Source: Bog-756 sp963713625 (GTDB lineage Bacteria; Actinomycetota; Acidimicrobiia; Acidimicrobiales; RAAP-2). From it: a stretch of DNA of 64,000 nucleotides. This document shows positions 57,482 to 64,000 of this stretch, piece by piece. Within the stretch, counting starts at the first letter, position 1; every line of letters starts with the position of its first letter. The notes below the pieces were generated by a model. That model was not told where the DNA came from. It saw nothing but the letters and a program-made list of their open reading frames with translations, and did no database searches. The position numbers and the translations under genes are program-made. The DNA lies in assembly GCA_963713625.1 (NCBI GenBank), contig CAVQMN010000008.1, positions 124,001 through 188,000 of the forward strand, written 5' to 3'.

Positions 57482-58369
57482 TCACGAACCCAGCCGTTCG
57501 CCCGGTTGCGGGTGGACCCCCCGGAGCCAGTCGTCCGCGTCCATCGGACGCTTTCCCTCGGGCTGGACGGTCACGAGCCGCAGCCGCGTCCCGTCGGCGG
57601 CCGCCACCTCGGCGCCGTCCAGCGAGCCCGGCGGGAGCCCGGCCGCACCCGGACCGCCCGGTGCACCGCCGGCCCGGAGAATGCCGAGCCGTCGTCCGCG
57701 GAACGTCGTCCATGCCCGACCCACCCGGATCACCCTCCGGATCTGGAGCCCGGGCTGCTCCCATCGCAGCTCGTGTTCGCCGGTCAGGACCTTTTCGGCA
57801 TAGGAGGGCTCGCCGATCTGGTCGCGGGGCACGGGCAGCCCGGCCAGCCCGTGGGCCAGGTGTTCGACCAGCAGCTGAGAGCCCATGGTCACCAATCTGG
57901 CCCGAAGCTCGTCGGCCGTCTCCTCCTCCCCGATATCGGTTTCCCGTTCGGCGTAGATCCCGCCGGTGTCGAGGCCGGCCTCCACGGCCATCAGGCAGAC
58001 CCCGGTCTCCGCATCTCCTTCGAGGATGGCCCGCTCCACCGGGGCTGCGCCCCGCCACCGGGGCAACAGGGAGAAGTGCACGTTGACCATGGGGAGGCGG
58101 TCGAGGACGGAGACCGGGATGATCCGCCCGTAGGCCACCACCACGCCCAGTTCGGCACCGGCGTCGGCCACGTCGTCGAGCGTGTCGGTGACCGGGAGAC
58201 CCAGGCCCAGGGCGGCCCGTTTGACCGGGCTCGGGACCGGCCCGCCGCCCCGGCCCCGGCGCCGGTCGGGTCGGCTGACCACCAGCACCAGTTCATGCCC
58301 GGCCTCCACCAGCGTCTCCAACGGCCGTACCGCGGCGTCCGGGGTCCCGAGGTACACGAGCCGAGCCAT
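57482..58369 (-). CDS. fmt: Methionyl-tRNA formyltransferase
   Basis: Formylates initiator Met-tRNA; 295 residues, a little short. RLVYLGTPDAAV opens the fold, the catalytic NVHFSLLPRWRGAAPV is near residue 105 and GLDTGG near 140. The C-terminal OB-like domain is present. It follows def by 33 bp; the pair acts at both ends of formyl-methionine metabolism. Confidence 0.95.
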   Translation of the reverse strand: MARLVYLGTPDAAVRPLETLVEAGHELVLVVSRPDRRRGRGGGPVPSPVKRAALGLGLPVTDTLDDVADAGAELGVVVAYGRIIPVSVLDRLPMVNVHFSLLPRWRGAAPVERAILEGDAETGVCLMAVEAGLDTGGIYAERETDIGEEETADELRARLVTMGSQLLVEHLAHGLAGLPVPRDQIGEPSYAEKVLTGEHELRWEQPGLQIRRVIRVGRAWTTFRGRRLGILRAGGAPGGPGAAGLPPGSLDGAEVAAADGTRLRLVTVQPEGKRPMDADDWLRGVHPQPGERLGS

Positions 58370-58402
58370 GGGACGGGACGCTACCGGCCGACGCGGGCCG
58401 GA

Positions 58403-58948
58403 TCAGACTTCGCGTTCGCTGCCGGCGGCTACCAGCTTGGCCTCCATGGCGGCAGTATCCAGGCCGAGGGAGCGGTCGCGCAACACCCGGAGGGCCAGCT
58501 TGCGATCGTCTTCCTCGAGACGCTCGACCATGAGGACGCCGTCGAGGTGGTCGATCTCGTGTTGGAACACCCGACCGAGGAACTCGTCGGCCTCGATGGA
58601 GACCGCTTCACCATCGAGGTCGTAGCCCCGGAGGTGGACCTGGTCGGGCCGCACGATGCCCAGACGCAGGCCGGGGATGGACAGGCACCCCTCGTCGTAG
58701 TACCACTCGCCGGCAACCTCCACGATGGTGGGGTTGACCACGGCCTGGGGACCGTCGCCCACGTCGTAGACGAAGAGGCGCTTTTGCACCCCGACCTGAG
58801 GGGCGGCCAGTCCCGCGCCCTCCGAGTCGTACATGGTCTCCACCATGTCGTCGGCCAGGCGCGCCAGTGCGCCGTCGAACTGCTCCACATCGCCGGCCAC
58901 CTGCTTGAGGACCGGATCGCCATAGACGCGAACGGCATACGAGGACAT
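58403..58948 (-). CDS. def: Peptide deformylase
   Basis: Removes the formyl group from nascent proteins; 181 residues. All three motifs are present: GAGLAAPQVG, EGCLSIPG and QHEIDHLDG, which bind the metal. ATG 58948 is six bases after a TACAAT hexamer and lacks a Shine-Dalgarno, indicating a leaderless transcript. An upstream in-frame start at 58972 is less likely. Confidence 0.96.
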   Translation of the reverse strand: MSSYAVRVYGDPVLKQVAGDVEQFDGALARLADDMVETMYDSEGAGLAAPQVGVQKRLFVYDVGDGPQAVVNPTIVEVAGEWYYDEGCLSIPGLRLGIVRPDQVHLRGYDLDGEAVSIEADEFLGRVFQHEIDHLDGVLMVERLEEDDRKLALRVLRDRSLGLDTAAMEAKLVAAGSEREV

Positions 58949-58954
58949 GGCCAC

Positions 58955-58960
58955 ATTGTA
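58955..58960 (-). promoter_or_regulatory. -10 element for leaderless def
   Basis: TACAAT on the minus strand, separated by GTGGCC from the def ATG, so transcription would start at or next to the start codon. No good -35 is seen. Confidence 0.6.
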
Positions 58961-59044
58961 CGGGCTGGACATGGGGCCGAGGGCGGCCGGTTCCGATCGG
59001 CCGGAGGTTCCCTCCCCGGGCCGGCCCGAGGAGGGAGGGCGCGA

Positions 59045-60916
59045 TCAGGTGTCGGTGGGATCGACCTCCACCCGCAGGCGCTCGGGAGGCCGGGGCACCC
59101 CGGCCAGGGCGTCGCACAGCACGGTGTGATCCGGGGCCCGGAGCAGCCACCGGTCGTCGTCCACCGACGACACGGTCACCTCACCTCCAGCCCGGATTCC
59201 GTCGGCGTAGGCGGCCGCGCCGGGGCCGCGCAGCAGGGCCAGCGCCCCGAAGGGCGGAAGCCCGAGGGAGCGCCGCAACGCACGTTCGGGAACGGCGAGG
59301 AGGGCGGGATCGGCGTGTGCCGCGGCCTGCAACACCTCGTGGTCGGGTATCCGGGTCTGCACCAGCACCCGGCCACCCGACTCGCGGGTGCCGGCCAACC
59401 GGGCCGCCCGGGCCAAGAGGGCCAGCGTCTCCTCGCCGGCCCCGAAGCGCGGCGCCAGCAGGTGTTGGTCGATGTCCAAGAAGGCCACCACCCCGGCCCG
59501 GTTCACCCGGTGCAGGGCGGCTTCGGTGCCGACCACCAGCCCGGCCCCGTCACCGTGGCCCGGGGCGCTGGTGGCGGTGATCTCCACCGCCTCGACGCCG
59601 GCCAGGGCCGAGAGCTCCTCGGCCGCCCGGGTGACCCCGATGCGCAGCGACTTCAGACGGTTCGAGTCGCACACGGCGCAGACCCCTGGGCGCGTCTCCC
59701 CGCACCGCCGGCACCGCAGCCCCCCGGCCGCCTCCAGCTGGGCCATGGCTCCTCCGCAGCGTGTGCAGCGAGCCAGGGCCCCACATCGGGCGCAGGCCAG
59801 GAGCCGGATGCGTCCGGTGCGGTTGAGGATGCAGACCACCCGGCCGTCCCTCCGCTCGAGCTCCGAACGGACCAGCTGGACCAGGCGCTCGGAGAACAGC
59901 CCGGTGCGGGGGTCGTCCGCCGTCCGGTCGACCACCTCGACCGTCGGCCACCCCCGCCTCTCCAACGGTCTCGTCGTGGTGACCAGGGGCCTGCCCTCGG
60001 TCATGGCCACCGGAGGACACGGCGTGACCAGCACCACGGGAGCCCCGTCGCGGCGACCGCGCTCCACCACCACATCGACCGCCGACCAGGTGGGTGACCG
60101 CTCTTCTCGATAAGCCTCGTCGTGGGCGTCGAGCACCACAGCGGCGCGCAGGTGCTCGATCGGAGCCCAGGCCGCGGCCCGCGTCCCGACGACCACGCCG
60201 GCATCGGCCCGCGCCCGCTCCCACCTCTCGGGCAGCAGGGCCACCGCCACTCCCGCCTCCCGCAGCCGGGTGGCCGTCTGGTCGGCTCGCGCCCGGGACG
60301 GCGCCAGCACCAGCACCCGGGCCGGGCCGGTGCGGTGCACCAACTCGAGCACGACCAGCGTGGCGTCCAGGGCCGGAGCCAGCCTGACGACGGAACAACC
60401 ACCGGGGGCGGCGAGGGCGCGGTCGAGGATGGCCACCGATCCTCCGCCGGGTGAAGGCGGACCGCTCTCGCCGGCCGGAACGGGACCGGACCCCCGGCCA
60501 CGGACGACCCGGTGCGGGGATGCGGTACCGAGGAACGACGACAACGGGCCGGCCCAGCGCCACGCCGCCCACTCGGCCACGGGCACCAAGGAGGCCGGGG
60601 GACCCATCCCGCTCGATCCCGACAGGGGCTTGACCGCCACCCCGGGGATCCTCTCCACGCCTTCCTCCACCACCCAACCGCCGACCCGGCGGCCGTGGAG
60701 GTCGATGCGCACCCGGCCGCCCACGCCGATCTCGGGAGCCAGCGATGACGGCACCGAATAGTCGAACCGTCGGTGGATGGCCGGGACATCGGGAACCACC
60801 CGGACGATGCGCTCGGCACCGGTCGGACCTCCGGCGCGGTCGGCGCCGTCCGGAGCCGTCTCGCCCCCCTCGCCGTGCGGCTCGGTCGCCGCGGGCCGGG
60901 AACGGTTGTCGTTCAG
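59045..60916 (-). CDS. priA: PriA-like primosomal protein without helicase motifs
   Basis: Actinobacterial PriA homologue, ~623 residues. The 3' DNA-binding domain (VVPDVPAIHRRFDYSVPSSL), the eight-cysteine zinc region (CARCGALARCTRCGG, then CRRCGETRPGVCAVCD) and the C-terminal domain are present. The ATPase part lacks a Walker A (the GSGKT position reads APALDATLV) and the DEEH box reads LDAHDEAY, so it probably cannot unwind DNA and serves as a scaffold at restart sites. The start is uncertain: CTG 60916 overlaps the metK stop (CTGA); GTG 60799 would cut into the first strand. Confidence 0.88.
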   Translation of the reverse strand: MNDNRSRPAATEPHGEGGETAPDGADRAGGPTGAERIVRVVPDVPAIHRRFDYSVPSSLAPEIGVGGRVRIDLHGRRVGGWVVEEGVERIPGVAVKPLSGSSGMGPPASLVPVAEWAAWRWAGPLSSFLGTASPHRVVRGRGSGPVPAGESGPPSPGGGSVAILDRALAAPGGCSVVRLAPALDATLVVLELVHRTGPARVLVLAPSRARADQTATRLREAGVAVALLPERWERARADAGVVVGTRAAAWAPIEHLRAAVVLDAHDEAYREERSPTWSAVDVVVERGRRDGAPVVLVTPCPPVAMTEGRPLVTTTRPLERRGWPTVEVVDRTADDPRTGLFSERLVQLVRSELERRDGRVVCILNRTGRIRLLACARCGALARCTRCGGAMAQLEAAGGLRCRRCGETRPGVCAVCDSNRLKSLRIGVTRAAEELSALAGVEAVEITATSAPGHGDGAGLVVGTEAALHRVNRAGVVAFLDIDQHLLAPRFGAGEETLALLARAARLAGTRESGGRVLVQTRIPDHEVLQAAAHADPALLAVPERALRRSLGLPPFGALALLRGPGAAAYADGIRAGGEVTVSSVDDDRWLLRAPDHTVLCDALAGVPRPPERLRVEVDPTDT

Positions 60917-62121
60917 AGTCCGAGGGCCTGCTTCAAGTCGACCGCCCGGGAGGTGTCCTCCCAGGTGAATTCCTTGTCGGACCGACCGAAGTGGCCGTAG
61001 GCGGCCGTCTTCCGGTAGATCGGCCGCTTGAGGTCGAGATCCCGGACGATGGCCGCGGGCCGCAGGTCGAAGACCTCGTCGACCACGGCCGAGATCCGCT
61101 CGGGATCGACCCGTTCGGTGCCGAAGCACTCCACCAGCACCGATACCGGCCGGGCCACGCCGATGGCGTACGCCACCTGGACCTCGCACCGGGTGGCGGC
61201 TCCGGCCGCGACCAGGTTCTTGGCCACCCACCGGGCCGCGTAGGCCGCCGACCGGTCGACCTTGGAGGGATCCTTGCCCGAGAAGGCTCCCCCTCCGTGC
61301 CTGGCCATGCCGCCGTAGGTGTCCACGATGATCTTGCGACCGGTCAGCCCGGTGTCGGCATGGGGTCCGCCCAGCTCGAACACGCCCGTGGGGTTGGCCA
61401 GGATCCGGAGCCGACTGCAGTCGAGCTCGGGAGGCAGCAACGGGTTGATCACGTTGTCGCGGAGGTCGGGCAGCAGCAGGGTCTCGAGGTCGACGCCGGG
61501 GTCGTGCTGGGTCGAGATGAGCACCGTCTCCAGGGCCACGGGCTTGCCGTCCTCATAGGTCACACTGACCTGGGTCTTGCCGTCGGGCCGCAGGTAGGGC
61601 AGCACGCCCACCCGTCGCACCTGGGCCAGGCGCTGGGCCAGCCGGTGGGCCAGCCAGATGGGGAGCGGCATCAGGTCGGGCGTCTCGTCGCAGGCGTAGC
61701 CGAACATCATCCCCTGGTCGCCCGCCCCCTGGGCGTTCAGGAGATCCTCGCCGCCCGTGCCCGCCCGGACCTCGAAGGCGTTGTCGACGCCCTGGCCGAT
61801 GTTGGGGGACTGCTCGTCGATCGACACGATGACCCCACAGGTCCGACCATCGATCCCATAGGCGTCGTCGTCGTACCCGATGTCCAGCACCGTCGAGCGC
61901 ACCAGCTTGGGGATGTCGACGTACGTGGAAGTGGTGATCTCACCGGCCACCAGGACGAGCCCGGTGGTCAACAGGGTCTCGCACGCCACCCGGCTCTCGG
62001 GATCCTCGGCCAGCAGAGCGTCGAGGACCGAGTCGGAGATCTGGTCGGCCATCTTGTCGGGATGACCTTCTGTCACCGATTCCGAAGTGAAGGTGTATCG
62101 GGTGCTCACGGGTGTTTCCAT
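60913..62121 (-). CDS. metK: S-adenosylmethionine synthase
   Basis: Makes SAM from methionine and ATP; 402 residues. TSESVTEGHPDKMADQISD, GAGDQGMMFGYA and GGGAFSGKDPSKVDRSAAY are the signature segments. ATG 62121 chosen; GTG 62106 (STRYTF) is also possible. It lies 91 bp downstream of coaBC; no SAM riboswitch was recognised there. Confidence 0.97.
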   Translation of the reverse strand: METPVSTRYTFTSESVTEGHPDKMADQISDSVLDALLAEDPESRVACETLLTTGLVLVAGEITTSTYVDIPKLVRSTVLDIGYDDDAYGIDGRTCGVIVSIDEQSPNIGQGVDNAFEVRAGTGGEDLLNAQGAGDQGMMFGYACDETPDLMPLPIWLAHRLAQRLAQVRRVGVLPYLRPDGKTQVSVTYEDGKPVALETVLISTQHDPGVDLETLLLPDLRDNVINPLLPPELDCSRLRILANPTGVFELGGPHADTGLTGRKIIVDTYGGMARHGGGAFSGKDPSKVDRSAAYAARWVAKNLVAAGAATRCEVQVAYAIGVARPVSVLVECFGTERVDPERISAVVDEVFDLRPAAIVRDLDLKRPIYRKTAAYGHFGRSDKEFTWEDTSRAVDLKQALGL

Positions 62122-62212
62122 TCTGATCGGGGGCGTTCGCCCTGGACGACCGGCGGAGGCACGGGTCTCGAACTACGGGTGTGGCGGACTCCCCCCGCCG
62201 ACGGCGCACGGG

Positions 62213-63562
62213 TCATGGCGCCGGCAACAGCGCGCACACCCTATCCAAAATGGCATCGGCCACCGCCGCCTTGGTGCGCAGGGTGACGGTGGCCACCGAC
62301 CCGTCGGCACCGAAGATGGTGACTTCGTTGGTGTCGTGGTCGAACCCCACCCCGTCGGCGGACACATCGTTGGCCACCATGAGGTCGACCCTCTTCTGGG
62401 TCAGTTTCGCCGCCGCGCGTCCGGCGACCTGATCCGTCTCGGCTGCGAATCCCACCAGCACCTGGCCTGGGCGACGCCGTCTCCCGAGCTCGGAGAGGAT
62501 GTCGGGTGTGGGCTCGAGGACCAGCTCGGGAAGCCCGTCGGATTTGTGCAACTTGGAGGTGGCGGCCAGCTTGGGACGGAAATCGGCCACCGCCGCAGCC
62601 ATGATGACGACGTCGGCCGCCTCGGCCTGGTCGAGCAGGGCCGATTCCATCTCCGCGGCCGTCTCCACCCGGCCCACGGTGATCCCCGGCCCCGCCGGCA
62701 GGGAGCTCGCCGTCACCAGCACGACGTCGGCACCACGGCGGCGGGCGGCATCGGCCAGCGCGTGGCCCTGCTTGCCCGAGGATCGGTTGGTGATGAAACG
62801 CACCGGATCGATCGGCTCACGGGTCCCGCCGGCGGACACCACGATCCGAATGCCCGCCAGGTCGCCACCGGGCTCCGGTTGCCAGTCGGCCTCAGTCTCT
62901 TGCTGCCACTCGGGTTGCCACTCGGGCCGGGGCTCCCCCTGCCCCTCGGGCTGGGACTCCTGCGACCACTCGGCCACCTCTCCCCCTTCGATCACGGGGC
63001 CTCCGCCGGCTGTGCCCAGGAGCTCGAGGACGGTTCCGACGATGACCGATGGATCGGCCAACCGGCCGGCGCCGATGTCCCCTCCGGCCAACCGGCCCTG
63101 TTCGGGTGGCACCACGGTGACGCCACGCGCCCGCAGGGTGGCCAGGTTGGCCTGGACCGCCGGGTGCTCCCACATCTCGGTGTGCATGGCCGGGCAGACG
63201 ACCACGGGAGCGGCAGTGGCGATCAACGTCGTGGTCAGGAGATCGTCGGCGAACCCGGCGGCGTACCGGGCCAGGAGGTCGGCGGTGGCCGGCGCCACCA
63301 CGATGAGGTCGGCCCGCTGACCCAGCCTGGTATGGGGGATGGCCGAGTCCTCGTCCCACAGGCTCATCTGGGTCGGCTCCGAGCCGAGGGCATCGAACGT
63401 GGCGCGGCCCACGAACCGGGTGGCCCGTTCGGTCAGCACCGGCGCGACATGGATACCGGCGTCGACCAGCTTCCGGCAGACGTCGACCGCCTTGTAGGCG
63501 GCGATGCCCGCCGACACCCCGAGGACCACGAACGGCGTGTCGCCACCGGTGGTCTCCGTCAC
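62213..63562 (-). CDS. coaBC: Bifunctional phosphopantothenoylcysteine decarboxylase/synthetase
   Basis: Two consecutive steps of coenzyme A synthesis; 449 residues. The CoaC half has VLGVSAGIAAYKAVD, the FMN/active-site VVAPATADLLARYAAG and PAMHTEMWEHPAVQ. The CoaB half has VVSAGGTREPIDPVRFITNRSSGKQG and FAAETDQV. A linker of ~45 residues (~185-230) rich in Trp, Gln, Glu and Pro is unusual. The GTG start at 63562 has no strong Shine-Dalgarno. Confidence 0.95.
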   Translation of the reverse strand: MTETTGGDTPFVVLGVSAGIAAYKAVDVCRKLVDAGIHVAPVLTERATRFVGRATFDALGSEPTQMSLWDEDSAIPHTRLGQRADLIVVAPATADLLARYAAGFADDLLTTTLIATAAPVVVCPAMHTEMWEHPAVQANLATLRARGVTVVPPEQGRLAGGDIGAGRLADPSVIVGTVLELLGTAGGGPVIEGGEVAEWSQESQPEGQGEPRPEWQPEWQQETEADWQPEPGGDLAGIRIVVSAGGTREPIDPVRFITNRSSGKQGHALADAARRRGADVVLVTASSLPAGPGITVGRVETAAEMESALLDQAEAADVVIMAAAVADFRPKLAATSKLHKSDGLPELVLEPTPDILSELGRRRRPGQVLVGFAAETDQVAGRAAAKLTQKRVDLMVANDVSADGVGFDHDTNEVTIFGADGSVATVTLRTKAAVADAILDRVCALLPAP

Positions 63563-63695
63563 GCTCCGGCCTCCGACCCGGCGGTGGCTCCTTCGGAGCC
63601 TGTGGGTGCCGCGTCCAGGACGGCCGCGTCGGTGAGTGAACCGTCAGTGAGTGCGACCACGATCATCCCGCCCCCTCGGTCTGGATCTGCGCCGC

Positions 63696-64000
63696 CTAGT
63701 CGGCGGTCTGGTCCGGAGTGGGCTCGTCGGTGGCGATGACTTCGGCCACCTCGGTGACCACGCCCCCGTCACCCGTCTCGACGGCGACGGCTGCAGCGCC
63801 CTCACCCTCGAGGAGGGCCAGCGCGGCCGCTTCGGCCAGGGCCACCTCTTCCGGATCGGGGCGGGTGTAGGTCGCCTTGCCCGCGGCCACCTCTTCGAAG
63901 GCGATGGACAAGGGCTTGCCCGACGCCGATGCCACCTGGGGCGGCACCACCACGCCGAGGCCCTCGCCCAGGGAGTTGTAGTAGCTGTTCACCTGACGGG
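63696..64000 (-). CDS. rpoZ: RNA polymerase omega subunit (5' end outside the window)
   Basis: Omega helps assemble RNA polymerase. The visible part reads RQVNSYYNSLGEGLG and KPLSIAFEEVAAGK, the characteristic C-terminal half, then an acidic Ala/Glu/Thr tail of ~55 residues. The frame is open to the window edge, so the N-terminus is missing. The GTG at 63992 is internal, not the start. The order rpoZ-coaBC-metK-priA is actinobacterial. Confidence 0.9.
   Translation of the reverse strand, partial: RQVNSYYNSLGEGLGVVVPPQVASASGKPLSIAFEEVAAGKATYTRPDPEEVALAEAAALALLEGEGAAAVAVETGDGGVVTEVAEVIATDEPTPDQTAD

Noticed and set aside
57182..60097. A 971-residue open frame on the plus strand across rpe, fmt, def and priA
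   Set aside because: It is the antisense shadow of four well-conserved genes; composition is His/Gly/Asp-rich nonsense and it has no domain.

Overview
The window is GC-rich actinobacterial DNA, most likely from the Acidimicrobiia. Supporting signs are the pgsA/gcvH/garA/ftsR neighbourhood shared with mycobacteria, an argCJBDFRGH cluster, a rpoZ-coaBC-metK-priA-def-fmt block, DUF2510 and EfeO/EfeB genes, and an rRNA operon whose 23S is about 3.12 kb after removal of an intron. The class is inferred by eye; no database search was made.

Layout. 68-5618 (-): a CDP-alcohol phosphatidyltransferase, a nucleotidyltransferase/pseudo-phosphohexomutase fusion, gcvH, garA and the MerR regulator ftsR. 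5759-9626 (+): an MFS exporter, a DUF1015 protein and a cysteine-repeat lipoprotein. 9646-16044 (-): DUF1697, korB/korA (2-oxoglutarate:ferredoxin oxidoreductase), class I aldolase and a TPR protein. 16148-18354 (+): efeO-efeB iron uptake without a permease. 18463-25668: small metabolic and membrane genes (aminoglycoside-phosphotransferase-like, MmcQ/YjbR, purU, an alpha/beta hydrolase coupled to a DUF2079 protein, a DUF2510 membrane protein, a GH114 glycosidase).

25700-32120 (-): one 16S-23S-5S operon with a strong promoter, processing stems and a terminator. The 23S gene is split by a 778-nt group I intron at E. coli position about 1931, next to the I-CeuI recognition sequence. The intron encodes a single-motif LAGLIDADG endonuclease whose reading frame overlaps conserved elements of the ribozyme core. 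32190-34148 (-): a lipoprotein, an ECF sigma factor and its anti-sigma factor.

34288-42915 (-): complete arginine cluster argC-J-B-D-F-R-G-H, joined by stop/start overlaps, with tandem ARG boxes over the promoter. argR is split by a one-base frame change at a G6 run that is also a possible -1 slippery site. 43736-49853 (-): infC-rpmI-rplT-spoU-pheS-pheT, with infC starting at AUA and the SpoU methyltransferase at CUG. 50056-52517 (+): a DUF1844-like protein and an MFS protein whose 3' end lies antisense to a cold-shock-domain gene. 52205-64000 (-): rpoZ, coaBC, metK, priA, def, fmt, rpe, ribD, ribBA, ribH, hisG and the cold-shock-domain protein; riboflavin synthase is absent from the rib cluster.

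The most notable material is the rRNA intron with its dual-coding core, the argR slip site, and the recurrent non-canonical starts (AUA for infC, CUG in CUGA junctions, possibly AUC for the hydrolase). I found no CRISPR array, tRNA gene, insertion sequence, prophage or defence cluster.
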